A DNA stretch of 64,000 bases from Flavobacterium ginsengisoli (GCF_029625315.1 NZ_CP121110.1:1169501-1233500); one strand, 5' to 3'. Positions 47,229-58,141 are shown, numbered from the stretch's first letter. The notes: a model not told the origin generated them from the letters alone. Program-made: numbers and translations.

Positions 47229-50200
47229 TTATTCTTTTATCGTTTGAACTTGAGTTGCGATCTTTTTCCTTGATACTTTTTCTTGTAAATATTGGAATAC
47301 AATGAAAAGCAACGGAATCACAAAAATTCCCAAAACAACACCGCTAAACATCCCTACTGCTGCACTGACACTGATCGATCTGTTTCCAACTGCAGTTCCT
47401 CCAGAGGCAAACATTAACGGAATCATACCTACAATAAAAGCTAACGAAGTCATGATAATTGGTCGTAACCTTGATCTTGAACCTTCAATTGCGGCTTCAA
47501 TTATTGTTAATCCGGCAAGACGTCTCTGCAAAGCAAATTCCACAATCAAAATGGCGTTTTTAGCAAGAAGTCCGACCAACATGATTAATCCAACCTGAAC
47601 GTAAATATTGTTGTCTAAACCAACTGCTTTAACTCCTGCAAAAGCTCCTAAGATTCCCGTCGGGATAGAAAGCAATACCGCAAGTGGCAATAAATAACTT
47701 TCGTATTGTGCTCGCCAATAAGAAAAATACAAACAAGAGACACAATCCGAAGATGGCAACAGTTTGACTTCCTCCTGCTTTTTCTTCCAAACTTAAACCA
47801 GTCCATTCGTAACTGTAATCAGACGGAAGTTTATCTAAAACTTGCTCTAGATTAGCCATAATTTGTCCGTTACTGTAGCCAGGCAAAGCCATTGCTGTAA
47901 TATTTACCGAATTATAAAGGTTATAACGATTCACTGATTCTGGACCGTAAACTTTATGGAATTTCACAATCGATTTTACTGGAACCATTTGCATTTGAGC
48001 ATTTCTCACAAAAATTTCATTAAATGCATCTTCATCCATTCTAAAAATACCATCAGCTTTTACATTTACTCTGTAAAACTTACCAAATCTTGAAAAGTCA
48101 GCTGATTGATCTCCTGCAAAATACGTCTGAATATTTCCTAAAAGTTCCTTGATATTTACGCCCATTTGACGCGCTTTATCTTCGTCAACTTCCAATTCCA
48201 ATTGCGGATAATCGGCTCTAAAAGTGGTATATGCGTATTGAACTCCTGGCTGTTTCATAATCTCTGCAATCACTTTATCAGACATTGCTTTTAAAGTTTC
48301 TGGACTTCTTGCCATTCTGTCTTGCAATACAATCTCAGCACCACTCGTTACCCCAAATCCTTCAACAGGTGGCATTCTGAAAACCATAATCTGACCTTCT
48401 TTAATTTTAGCCAGTTTTCCGTTTACGATATTCATGATTTCCTCAATATCTTTTACCGCTCCTCTATCTTTCTTAGGTTTTAATTTGATAAATCCTAAAC
48501 CATAAGCAGGACTGGCACTATTGCTCAAAATATTGAATCCTGTAATGCTTGTATTAACATCAATCGCTTCTATTGGAGCCAATTCTTTCTCTAATTTTTC
48601 AATTACAGCAGTAGTTCGATCAAGAGCTGTTCCTGGTGGCATAGACAAACTATAAACCATGAAACCATCATCTTCTAAAGGCACAAAACTTTTTGGAGTA
48701 GACATCATCATGTAAACCGCAATTGCCGTGATTCCTGTTACTAATCCTGCAGCAATCCATTTTCTTCCAATTAAGAAACGAACGCCTTTAATATATCTTC
48801 CCGTTAAATTATCGAAACTTGTATTAAATCCAACGAAAAAACGATCTTTAAAACTCGTTTTATGTTCATGATCACCATGTTTACCACCATGATTTTTTAG
48901 CAAAAGCGCACATAATGCAGGCGTAAGCGTCAAGGCATTTACAGCAGAAATGATAATCGCAATGGCCAATGTATAAGCAAATTGTTTATAGAAAATCCCA
49001 GAAGATCCCGTCATAAATCCGATCGGAATAAATACTGCCGACATCACCAAAGTAATCGAAATTACGGCTCCTGTAATTTCTGCCATCGCACCATGAGTTG
49101 CTTCTTTGGCTGAAATTTCTTCATCTTCTTCCATTTTACTGTGAACGGCTTCGACAACAACAATGGCATCATCGACTACAATTCCGATCGCTAATACCAA
49201 GGCAAAAAGCGTCAAGATATTAATCGTAAATCCGAAAACCAGCAGGAAGAAAAACGTTCCTACAATCGCAACCGGAACTGCAATAGCTGGAATAATCGTC
49301 GAGCGAATGTCCTGAAGGAAAATAAACACCACAATAAATACCAGAATGAAAGCTTCAAATAAAGTCGATTTTACCTGACCTGTTGCTTCGTCTAGTCTTT
49401 CTTTGGTACTCATTACGTTTACGTATTTAATACCCGGAGGAAAAGATTTCGATAATCGTTCTACTTCTTTATTGATTCCGATTTCGATGTCATTGGCGTT
49501 TGAACCCGAAGTTTGTAAAATCGCCATCGTAACGGCATTTTTACTATTCGATTTATTATCACCACTGTACGAAATAGAACCAAATTCAACTCTCGCTACA
49601 TCTTTCAATCTTAAAACATTGTCGCCAACATTTTTAACCACAATATTTTCATATTGTTCTGGTTTGTTCTTTTTTCCTTTGTAACGAATTACATATTCTA
49701 AAGCCGCTGTAGATTCTTCTCCCAATTTACCTGGAGCCGATTCTAAACTTTGTTCTGCAATGGCCTGTGTTACATCTGAAGGCACTAAACCTGCATTTGC
49801 CATTTTACGCGGATCCAACCAAACACGCATCGAATAATCTTTCTGTCCAAAAATCTGAACTTGTCCAACACCCGGAACACGTTTCATTTGAGGAACTAAG
49901 TTTATATTGGCGTAATTCTGCAAGAACAACTCGTCGTATTTGCTATTATCATCTGTATATAAGTTGAAAATAACAATCATACTATTTTGCTGTTTCGAAG
50001 TTGTTAATCCCATTCGGATAACTTCTTGAGGCAGTTTTGGCGTTGCTTGCTGTACTCTATTCTGAACGTTTACCGCAGCTTGATCTGGATCTACTCCTTG
50101 TTTAAAAATTACGCTGATAGAGAAAGATCCGTCATTACTTGCAGTCGATTTAATGTACTGCATGTTCTCTACTCCGTTAATCTGCTCTTCTAAAGGTGTT

Positions 50201-50385
50201 ACTACCGAACGAATAACGGTTTCACTGTTTCCTCCTGGATAAGAACCGCTTACCATAACTGTTGGCGGCGAAATATCTGGGAATCGCGTTACAGATAATC
50301 GGGTAAGACCTATGATCCCCAGTATAACCAGTACAATAGAGATAACTGTGGCCAATACTGGCCTGTCTATTATTTTCTTTAACAT
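47229..50385 (-). CDS. HAE1-type RND efflux pump, inner membrane subunit, frameshifted
   Basis: About 1051 residues, the normal length for an AcrB-type pump. It starts MLKKIIDRPVLATVISIVLV, has the TM4 pair DD in VVDDAIVVVEAV, the porter segment RMPPVEGFG and a C-terminal half with AVGIFSG-like and ALSVFVFIPLLF-like segments. Proton motive force drives export of drugs or other toxic compounds. The frame breaks at GCTCGC (47710-47715); with GCTGC it reads FFLLAAQYESYLLPLAV. The fusion protein is upstream by 27 bases and the porin downstream by 2, so the tripartite pump is complete. Confidence 0.92.
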
Positions 50386-50412
50386 GGAAATGTTATTTTA
50401 TTAAATGAAAAA

Positions 50413-51558
50413 TTATTTACTGCTTGTGTTTTTAGCGACGATTTTTGGAACGACTTCCATTCTATCATAAAGTACATCGATATTATTCAGCGCTACTTTA
50501 TCTCCAGATTTTAATCCGGATTTTACGAAATAATCTACTCCTGCACTTCCTGCAATTTCGATTGGAACCATAGCTACTTTATTGCCTTCCTTTAGAATAA
50601 AAACAAAGAATTTATCTTGAATATCTTTTACGCTCGCCATTGGAACTGTAATTACAGATGACAAACTTTTGTTCAAGACAATTCTCGCAGAACCTCCCGC
50701 ACGTAATTCTTTTTTTGGATTTGGAAAAATAGCTTTTAAAGCAATTGTACCCGTTGCACGATCGACGTTTCCACTCGCTACTTCCAATTTTCCTTTTTGA
50801 TCGTACTCGCTGTCATCGGCCATAATTAAACTTACAGTCTGATTACTTTTTGAATCTTTAGAAAAAGCTAAATAATCTGCTTCTGTTAGCGAAAAATAAA
50901 CGAAGACGTTGTTAATTTCAGATAAAACAGTCAGCGGAACAGCATCTGTCGGTGTAACTAAATTTCCAATTCGGTTTGGAATACGGCTAATATAGCCGCT
51001 TACAGGAGCTTTAATCAAAGAGAAATCGGCATTTAACTGAGATGATCCTAAAGCGGCTTTAGCCTGTGCTACTTGTGCTGTCGCAGCTTCGTAATTGGCC
51101 TGTGCCGTTTTTAACTGCATGTCTGAGAAAACTTTTCCTTCTACTAAAGGTTTAATTTTTTCTACTTCCAGTTTCGCATTTGCTTGATTTGCCAAAGCGC
51201 TTTTGTAAGCCGCACGACTATTGTTTACTTGTTCGGCATAAACGTCACCTTTAATTTTAAAAAGAGATTGTCCTTTGGTTACATAATCTCCTTCTTTTAC
51301 ATAAATTGCTTCCAAATAACCTGATACTTGTGCTTTTATATCAACGTTTACAGAACCTTCAACTGTTCCTGGATATTTCTTTTCAACTTCTCCTGTTGCC
51401 GAATTGGTCTGAAGAAAGTCTACTTCTGGCTTTGGAGGAGCCATCTGCGCATCTCCGCTTTTCCCACATGATGCAAGAGAAATGGTTATCAATAAAATTG
51501 CAATTCTGCCAATTGCTTTATTATTTTTAAAAAACTGTTTTGTCATTTTACTTTTCAT
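50413..51558 (-). CDS. RND efflux periplasmic adaptor (membrane fusion protein)
   Basis: A 381-residue lipoprotein adaptor (lipobox SLASC). The lipoyl-like motif is VDIKAQVSGYLEAIYVKEGDYVTKGQ (about 60-85), then a coiled-coil hairpin (AYKSALANQANAKLEVEKI to LGSSQLNADFS), and the RIPNRIGNLVTP and KELRAGGSARIVL beta parts. It links pump and porin. I use the ATG at 51558; a TTG at 51591 is less likely because it lies too close to the candidate -7 element. It is the first gene of the efflux operon. Confidence 0.9.
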   Translation of the reverse strand: MKSKMTKQFFKNNKAIGRIAILLITISLASCGKSGDAQMAPPKPEVDFLQTNSATGEVEKKYPGTVEGSVNVDIKAQVSGYLEAIYVKEGDYVTKGQSLFKIKGDVYAEQVNNSRAAYKSALANQANAKLEVEKIKPLVEGKVFSDMQLKTAQANYEAATAQVAQAKAALGSSQLNADFSLIKAPVSGYISRIPNRIGNLVTPTDAVPLTVLSEINNVFVYFSLTEADYLAFSKDSKSNQTVSLIMADDSEYDQKGKLEVASGNVDRATGTIALKAIFPNPKKELRAGGSARIVLNKSLSSVITVPMASVKDIQDKFFVFILKEGNKVAMVPIEIAGSAGVDYFVKSGLKSGDKVALNNIDVLYDRMEVVPKIVAKNTSSK

Positions 51559-51575
51559 TTTTAAATGAATTACCT

Positions 51576-51583
51576 CAAATTTG
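51576..51583 (-). promoter_or_regulatory. Candidate -7 element of the efflux operon
   Basis: CAAATTTG resembles TAnnTTTG, 18 bases before the adaptor ATG. It is palindromic, so the strand is set by the gene. Confidence 0.35.
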
Positions 51584-51630
51584 GCAGACAAAATAACAGC
51601 GTAAAACCGCTTTTTTAAGGAAGAAATTTA

Positions 51631-51662
51631 CCCAAACGACATTTTTTGATACTGAAACGGAT
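51631..51662 (-). promoter_or_regulatory. LytTR-like tandem repeat upstream of the efflux operon
   Basis: On the minus strand ATCCGTTTCAG and TGTCGTTTGGG are 21 bases apart, the periodicity expected for LytTR dimers. Sequence agreement is moderate. The adjacent LytTR gene (52002-52757) is a natural partner. Distance to the -7 element is 12 bases greater than at the DoxX and epoxide-hydrolase-like promoters. Confidence 0.4.
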
Positions 51663-51663
51663 G

Positions 51664-52001
51664 GGTTTTGTTGTGCCACGAAGGCGCTAGGGCACAAAGT
51701 TTTTTTTAAGAATAAATGAAAGGAAATTTCACAAAGACGGAGAGTCACAAAGTTTTTTTGCTACGAATTCACGAATTTTCTCTAATTAAATTGTTTTATG
51801 AAATACTGTGAATACAATTTCTCGAATTTTTATCAGCAAGAATGGCAAAACATATAGTTTGTCTTTTCGACAAAGGAGAAATGACAAAAAACGAGAGTAA
51901 AACATCGCAACTTCAAGAAATAAAATTAGCGGAAATTAGTGTAATTCGTGGCAAAACAGAAAACCTTAGAATCTCAGCATCTTAGAAACTTAGAAACTTT
52001 C
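51664..52001. other. Intergenic region without a supported gene
   Basis: These 338 bases hold AT-rich filler with two CACAAAGTTTTTTT words (near 51694 and 51739), also present in the nested repeats at 57648 and 63354, and no frame with coding character. I regard it as a decayed intergenic repeat. Confidence 0.5.
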
Positions 52002-52757
52002 TTATCTATCCATCCACTGCTTAAAGAAAGGAGTTTTTTCACGACTGATGATTACCTCGCGTTCGGGATCTAGTCTAAGTTGGATTTTTAATTTTGCGTT
52101 GAAATAGTTTGCAATAGATTTAATGCTTTCGGCACGAATGAAAAACTGGCGGTTAGCGCGGAAAAAGATATTCGGATCTAATTCTTGCTCCAGTTCTTCC
52201 ATAGTTTGCGGAATTGAGATAATGACACCAGATTTAAGAAACAAATTACTGGTTTTAAACTCAGAATATATAAAGTCGATATCTGAAACGTCTACACTTT
52301 TATAGCCGTCACGATACGTTACCAAAAAACGCATTCTAAAAACTGGTTTTTCGATCAGTTCTTTTAGGATTCCTGCGATATTGGTTACGCTAGATTCGTT
52401 TTTATTTAAAGATTTGAATTTAGCTAGGGCAAACTCCAACTCCGTCTTTTCAATGGGTTTCATCAAATAATCGATGCTGTTTACCTTAAAAGCACGAATT
52501 GCATATTCGTCATAAGCTGTAGTAAAAATTACAGGACAAGTGATGTTGATTTCATCAAATATAGCAAAACTAAGTCCGTCTGCTAAACGAATGTCCATTG
52601 TAATTAAATCGGGTTTTGGGTTAGATTTGAGCCATGAAACAGTATCGACAACCGTGTCAATTATGTCTAAAATTTCACAATTGGGTTCTAGTTCTTCCAA
52701 CAGTCTCTTTAACCTGCTGGCGTTAATGCTTTCATCTTCTACAATTAAAATTTTCAT
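52002..52757 (-). CDS. LytTR-family response regulator
   Basis: A 251-residue regulator: receiver domain (MKILIVEDESINASRLKRLL, phospho-acceptor Asp55 in ITMDIRLADG, KPIEK near 102) and LytTR domain (about 145-250) with FFRANRQFFIRAESI and the end IISREKTPFFKQWMDR. It starts 5 bases after the kinase gene. The RND operon begins 440 bases downstream on the same strand and carries LytTR-like repeats, so it is a likely target. Confidence 0.9.
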   Translation of the reverse strand: MKILIVEDESINASRLKRLLEELEPNCEILDIIDTVVDTVSWLKSNPKPDLITMDIRLADGLSFAIFDEINITCPVIFTTAYDEYAIRAFKVNSIDYLMKPIEKTELEFALAKFKSLNKNESSVTNIAGILKELIEKPVFRMRFLVTYRDGYKSVDVSDIDFIYSEFKTSNLFLKSGVIISIPQTMEELEQELDPNIFFRANRQFFIRAESIKSIANYFNAKLKIQLRLDPEREVIISREKTPFFKQWMDR

Positions 52758-52762
52758 AATTC

Positions 52763-53857
52763 TTAAATTAATGGCAGATGCACTTCATAATAGCCATTTG
52801 ATTCGCTAAAAGTTGGCATTCTTTCAGATAAAATTTTATAACGAAATTCAATGTTTTTATTTCCAATTCCTGTTGAAACCAGACTTTTTCCAGCTGTTTG
52901 CCGCAAGTTATTTCGAACAATAATATCTCCAGAATTAGAGAAAACAGTAATCGTAAGCGGATTGGCCAAAGTTGCCATATTATGTTTTACGGCGTTTTCT
53001 ACCAATAATTGCAACGTTAAAGGCGGTAAATGAAGTGCAAGCGAAGCAGCGTCAACCTCAATTTTTAAATCTATTTTTTCGCCCAATCTTTTCTTCAGCA
53101 AATAAAAATACGCATTCAAGAATTCGATTTCCTCTTTTACTGTAATGGTATCTTTATTTGAGTTCGAAATCATATAACGATATACTCTCGTTATATTTTC
53201 TAAGAACGAAGTCGCTTCTTTCTGATCTTCATAAATCAGCTCTGTCAAAGTGCTGAAATTATTGAATACAAAATGCGGATCTAACTGCATTTTAAGAGAT
53301 TCTAATTTTGAACGCGTTACCGCTTCTTGAAGTTCAGAGGCTTTAACCTTTAATTCTGTTGTTTCTATAGCATTTAAACGCCATCTGTTTAATAGAAATA
53401 TTCCAGTATGAATGGCACTTATAAAAAGCGAAATAATTGCGGCCATAATTTTAGACTGCCATATTACAACCAAATCATTTTCTTCTAAAGCAGTACATGG
53501 ATATAAATAATCCCAAAGGCAAGAGAAAAAATAGTTTAAAAGTATATTTCCGGCAATAAGACAAATAAACTGTGCTATTGCTCTAAAAGCCGGATTTTGT
53601 TCCCAACTGATGTAGTAATTTAATTTGCGCCCAACAAACAAAGTTAGTTCTGTAAGGATGGCGCAATACAATAAAATAATGAAGATATCGAAGGTCTGAT
53701 CTAAATCGAGCAAACCTTCTTCTTCAAAATTTCGGTACGGATTTAGAAAATAATACGAAGAAAGATAGACCAAAAAAACGGCTGGAATTACTATAACCCT
53801 GTAGTATTTATAGAAAAAATTCTTGCCCGATTTTTTATTTTGGTTCTTTCTACCCAT
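52763..53857 (-). CDS. LytS-type sensor histidine kinase
   Basis: A 364-residue kinase with four TM helices in residues 15-160 and a His_kinase module with phospho-acceptor His in LQLDPHFVFNNFSTL (about residue 200). The ATPase part has LQLLVENAVKHN and GIGNKNIEFRY. The ATG at 53857 is preferred; a TTG at 53869 is the alternative. It is 5 bases upstream of its regulator and 38 bases after the fabH gene on the same strand. The signal it senses is unknown. Confidence 0.88.
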   Translation of the reverse strand: MGRKNQNKKSGKNFFYKYYRVIVIPAVFLVYLSSYYFLNPYRNFEEEGLLDLDQTFDIFIILLYCAILTELTLFVGRKLNYYISWEQNPAFRAIAQFICLIAGNILLNYFFSCLWDYLYPCTALEENDLVVIWQSKIMAAIISLFISAIHTGIFLLNRWRLNAIETTELKVKASELQEAVTRSKLESLKMQLDPHFVFNNFSTLTELIYEDQKEATSFLENITRVYRYMISNSNKDTITVKEEIEFLNAYFYLLKKRLGEKIDLKIEVDAASLALHLPPLTLQLLVENAVKHNMATLANPLTITVFSNSGDIIVRNNLRQTAGKSLVSTGIGNKNIEFRYKILSERMPTFSESNGYYEVHLPLI

Positions 53858-53895
53858 TAATTCCCTCAACTGTAAAATTGAAAAATCCTATCTTA

Positions 53896-54943
53896 TTAGT
53901 GTTCAACAAGAACACCCTCTTCTTTTTTGTTTGCTTTTATGGTAGCAACTGGATTTTTCTCACGCATAACGCCCCATTTCAGACACGTTGCACCCCAAGA
54001 AAAACCTGCACCAAAAGTAGTAATCAATACATTTTGACCTTCTTTGAAATCAGCCGCAAAATCCCATAAACATAAAGGAACTGTTGCCGATGTTGTATTT
54101 CCGTAACGGTCAATATTTACTTTTACTTTATCAGAATCAATATTTAAACTTTCGCCTACAGCATTAATAATTCTCAAATTGGCTTGATGTGGCACAACCC
54201 AATCAATTTGAGTTGCTTCCAAATCATTCTTTGCCAAAGCATCTTGAGAAACTTGGCTCATTGCTCGCAACGGCTCTCTTAAATACAAAAGCTCCGTCTT
54301 GTTTTAAATAATGCGTTCTGTGCAAAAGACTCTGCATAGAAGTTGGGTTTCTAGAACCTCCAGCCGGTACAGCCAAAGAAGAAACTCCGCTTCCGTCAGT
54401 TTTTAAAATCGTTTTCATTAAACCGTACTCAGATTCTGTTTTTTCTAACAAAACCGCACCTGCTCCATCTCCGAAAAGAATACAAGTATTACGATCTTCA
54501 TAATCTACGATAGAGCTCATTTTATCAGCCCCAACGATGATTAATTTCTTATAACGTCCGCTTTCGATCATATTTGCTCCCATTTCTAGCGCATATAGAA
54601 ATCCGCTACAAGCTGCGTTCATGTCAATCCCAAAAGCATTTGTAAGTCCGCTTTTATCGCAAACAATACTTGCAGTTGGTGCTAAAATGTGATCGGGAGT
54701 TGCTGTTGCGACAAGCAAAGCTTCAATCTCGTTCCGATCTACGTTATAATTTTCGAAAAGATTTTCAATCGCTGCCGCAGCAAGATCAGATGTTGCTGTG
54801 TCGTCGTCTGCGATTCTACGTTCTTTAATTCCAGTTCTTTTAATGATCCATTCCTCCGATGTATCAACTGTTTCTGAAATCTTTTTATTGGTCAGAATTG
54901 ATGATGGTACGAAACCACCTATTGCTGTAATTACTGCGCTCAT
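53896..54943 (-). CDS. fabH: Beta-ketoacyl-ACP synthase III (FabH-like), frameshifted
   Basis: About 348 residues. Catalytic Cys112 in MNAACSGFLYALEMG, His in VPHQANLRI and Asn in YGNTTSATVPL form the KASIII triad, and the length is normal. KASIII condenses acetyl-CoA with malonyl-ACP to start fatty acid synthesis. As written it is two frames because of one extra base in GCTCGC at 54263-54268; with GCTGC it reads FKRAVAAMSQVSQDAL. The gene is not beside plsX, rpmF or other fab genes but upstream of a kinase/LytTR pair, so it may be a second, specialised KASIII. Confidence 0.88.
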
Positions 54944-55533
54944 TGTTTTTTATTTTTTTAAGCTTTGTACTCTTAGAACCCAATGCTTAATACTTTTCTC
55001 TTCTTTTTACAGTTTCTTTAGAACTGATGCAGGAAAGACAATTGCATTCCTAAAAAGCCGATTAAATCTGCTGACAATAACTTTTCTGAGAAATATTGTT
55101 TTAAAAACCTGAACAAACCAAAAAGATTATACAAAATCCAATTAAAATAAATTAAAAATATACACCAAGTGTTCTCTCGGTATTACTTGGTATATAATCT
55201 TTAATTTATCTTATTTTTAAAATCATATAATGCTGTTTCAGTTTGTAGATAACTCTCAATTGTAGCTGTTGCCATACTGATAAAAAACCTATTTGCATTT
55301 AAATTTTTAGAGTGCCACAAAATTAATTTAAAAAAATCTGAAACTAGCAGACAATTAAGAATAATTAACAAAACTGCCTCAAATGTTAAAATATAATTTT
55401 GAAATTCGGCAACAAACGCTAAAAATTATAGAATCCCTAAAATCAAAAAAAATCTGTTAAAATTTATTCTGATAAAATTTCTTCAAAAAAACCTTGTAAT
55501 TTTTATATCATTATTTTTAAATCAAATCAATCT
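54944..55533. other. 590-base intergenic region, no gene seen
   Basis: AT-rich DNA with no plausible coding frame on either strand. An imperfect inverted repeat (CACCAAGT at 55163-55170 and ACTTGGTA at 55185-55192) is the only structure I noticed. It probably holds the fabH promoter on the minus strand. Confidence 0.45.
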
Positions 55534-56368
55534 TTAATAATTCGGAAACGACAATAATGGAATATCAAGCCCTGTCGCCAAAATCCTAGTTTTACTTCTA
55601 TGAACCAAAGAATCCCAAAAACCGTATTTTTGAGGTACCATAATCAGTAAATCGGCCTCGTAATTCTTAATTTCTTTTCTGATTTCGTTAATAACAGCGT
55701 TCGATCTTACCGTTTTATAAAGATATTTTACATCTTCAAATTCTTTTTCGATATTCGAATTCATTAAAACCCTGTGTTGTTCTTCTTTTAAATCGTCTAA
55801 TTTTTCGTCTACACTAAAAAACTCAATTTCTGCACCAAAATCTCCCAAAGCATTTTTAATCCAGCTAAATTTCTTAATAGCCGAAAAACTCAAACTATCG
55901 CATGCATATAATACTTTTTTGATATTTAAGAAATGTGCATTTTCAGGAACTGCCAAAACGGGAATTTGAAGATTCTTAATTGCCGTTGTAGTTGAATTTC
56001 CTAATAATTCCTGTTCAAAAGAACGTTCGGCCATTCCCATTACAACTACATCTGCGTTTGTTTCTGCAATAATTTTCGGAAGTTCATCTTCCAAAAAAGA
56101 ATACGTACAGATTGCTCGCTGTTTCGATTTTAAACGAATCGGCCATTTCTTTAGCTAAGTTTTCTAGTTTAGAAATCGCTCTTTCAATCTGCTTTTGCAT
56201 TGCATCTGCAGTTATATGAGAGTTAGCACTGTGCACACTCAATGAAAATGAATTAAATAAAACCAATTTTGCGCCTGTGGCTTTGGCAAGTCCAGCGGCA
56301 TAATTAACTGCATTAGTGGCGATGGCAGAAAAATTTGTTGCGGCGATTATAGTAAGAGGTGAATTCAT
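55534..56368 (-). CDS. Tandem universal stress protein (UspA-like), frameshifted
   Basis: A 277-residue protein with two Usp domains. Domain 1 starts MNSPLTIIAATNFS and has DVVVMGMAERSFEQELLGNSTTTAI, the ATP-binding G-x2-G-x9-G-[ST] region. Domain 2 (from about 155) ends DLLIMVPQKYGFWDSLVHRSKTRILATG. The frame breaks at GCTCGC (56114-56119); with GCTGC the middle reads ETAAICTYSFLEDELPK. Such proteins rise in stress or stationary phase; the exact role is unknown. It is a single gene. Confidence 0.85.
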
Positions 56369-56589
56369 AGAATATAATTAAACTTTCTCGCAAAAGTGCT
56401 CAAATAAAGGCTTCAATCTTTTTTTATATAACCGAATAATCATTTTTAACGACTCAACCGTAAAATTTCATTCCTGAAAAAACAGCCTTTCCTTTTTTGT
56501 TTCTTACTTTAAAAAACAATAAAAATTATTGAAGCGAACCGTTTTAATATTTAGTAATTTTACTATTCGTTAAAAAATTAGGTTCAAGC

Positions 56590-57646
56590 ATGAAAACCAA
56601 AATAACAGAATTACTAGGCATTGAGCATCCCATTTTACAAGGCCCTATGGGAGGCGGTTTTTCTACAGCTTCACTTTTGGCAGCTGTAAGCAACGCAGGC
56701 GGATTGGGCAGTTACGGCGCTTATACGCTCACACCAGAAGAAATTCGACAAGCCGGAAAAGAAATCAAACTTGCCACTTCTAAACCTTATAACATCAATT
56801 TATGGGTTAATGATGTTGACGAAAGTCTTATAAATTATCCAAAAGAGAAATTAGAAAAGTTAAAACATAATTTTAAACCTTACTTTGATGAATTAGGAAT
56901 TTCGCTTCCTGATTTATCTTCTGATATTCCTTCTAAATTTGAAAAACAAGTAGAAGTTTTATTCGAACTCAAACCTGCTGTTTTTAGTTTCATTTTCGGA
57001 ATTCCGTCAAAAGAAATTCTTCAAGAAAGCAGAAAACTTGGAATAAAAACCGTTGGTGCTGCCACAACATTAGAAGAAGCACTTGCACTAGAAGATGCCG
57101 AAGTAGACGCAATTGTCGCCGCAGGATTTGAAGCTGGCGGACACAGGCCAACGTTCTTAAAACCTGCTCAAGATTCTTTTACAGGATTATTTAGTCTCAT
57201 TCAACAATTAAAAGCAAAAACCAAAACGCCAATTATTGCTCGCTGGCGGAATTATAGATGCTAAAGGAATCGCCGCCGCTATGACTTTAGGTGCTGATGC
57301 TGTCCAATTGGGAACTGCTTTTATGGTTACCGACGAATCTGCTGCTGTACCTTTACATAAAGAAACATTGTTTGCAAACCCCAATATTCCGACAACAATT
57401 TCAAAATCGCTTACAGGGAGAATGGGCCGAATGGTTTGCAATAAAATATCTGACACTGTTCCTTTTGAATCTGAAGTGCTTCCTTTTCCGCTTCAAACTA
57501 GATTAATGGCTTCTTTAAAAACTGCCGCTTTAGCTCAAGAAAGAACCGATTTAGTAAATTTCTGGTCGGGACAAAACACAAGCAATTTAAAATACCATAA
57601 AGCCGGCGAGTTGATGCAGGCTTTAATTGCTGAAATGTCTGCTTAG
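56590..57646 (+). CDS. Nitronate monooxygenase (2-nitropropane dioxygenase family), frameshifted
   Basis: About 351 residues of an FMN TIM-barrel enzyme: GIEHPILQGPMGGGFST (residues 8-24), SNAGGLGSYGAY, AGFEAGGHRP and GADAVQLGTAFM. These oxidise alkyl nitronates. The frame is cut by one extra base in GCTCGC at 57238-57243; with GCTGC it reads TPIIAAGGIIDAKGIAAAM. The start ATG follows an AT-rich upstream region. It ends just before the nested repeat at 57648. Confidence 0.88.
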
Positions 57647-57647
57647 T

Positions 57648-58022
57648 TTTTTTAACGCAAAGTGCGCAAAGGTTCTTTTTTATGTAAATGCTGTAGATTT
57701 TAAGTTAGCAAAGTTCTCACTAGACTTAAAGCTTTGTGCTCAGACTTTTTCAAATCTAGCAGAGTCACAAAGGAATTTTTTTAAGCCACATATTATTGTG
57801 ATTAAAGGAATTTGTCTCTCGCAGATTTAGCAGATTTAACAGATTTTTTTCATATTTAAAAATATAATCTGCTCAATCTGCCAAATCTGCGAGAAATAAA
57901 AAGACTTTGCGACTCTGCGACTTTGCGAGATTAAAAAATATAATATTTCCACACAAAGCTTTGCGAACTTAAAACACTATCAAAATCAAAAGAAAACCTT
58001 AGCGCACTTTGCGTTAAAAAAC
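57648..58022. repeat. Nested inverted repeat, about 375 bases
   Basis: Outer arms TTAACGCAAAGTGCGCAAAGG (left, one mismatch) and CCTTAGCGCACTTTGCGTTAA (right) can fold as a long hairpin. Inside are TCTCTCGCAGATTT and its near-complement at 57882-57896, and CAAAGCTTTGCGAAC-type words. The same words occur at 63354-63590 and 60790-60859. It holds no gene. The right arm is followed at once by the LytTR-like repeats of the DoxX promoter. Confidence 0.7.
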
Positions 58023-58035
58023 ACCACCCCACTCC

Positions 58036-58070
58036 CTGTCCAGTTCGCCTCAAAGTTTGTCCGTTTCACC
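58036..58070 (+). promoter_or_regulatory. LytTR-like direct repeats upstream of the DoxX gene
   Basis: TGTCCAGTTCGCC (58037-58049) and TGTCCGTTTCACC (58058-58070) are direct repeats 21 bases apart, ending 33 bases before the -7 element at 58104. The same pair with the same spacing occurs upstream of the gene at 62230-63216. Confidence 0.55.
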
Positions 58071-58103
58071 AAAATTCTGATTTCGATTTTAAAGCTTTCA
58101 ACG

Positions 58104-58111
58104 CACATTTG
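58104..58111 (+). promoter_or_regulatory. -7 element of the DoxX gene
   Basis: CACATTTG differs from TAnnTTTG by one base; the -33 place has TTC in place of TTG. Activation through the upstream repeats is likely. Confidence 0.4.
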
Positions 58112-58141
58112 TACCGTTAAATAACTTTAAATATCAAAATC

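Noticed and set aside
45815..50385. Programmed ribosomal frameshifting in the efflux genes
   Set aside because: The same insertion motif occurs in a dozen unrelated genes, so a gene-specific programmed shift is not needed.
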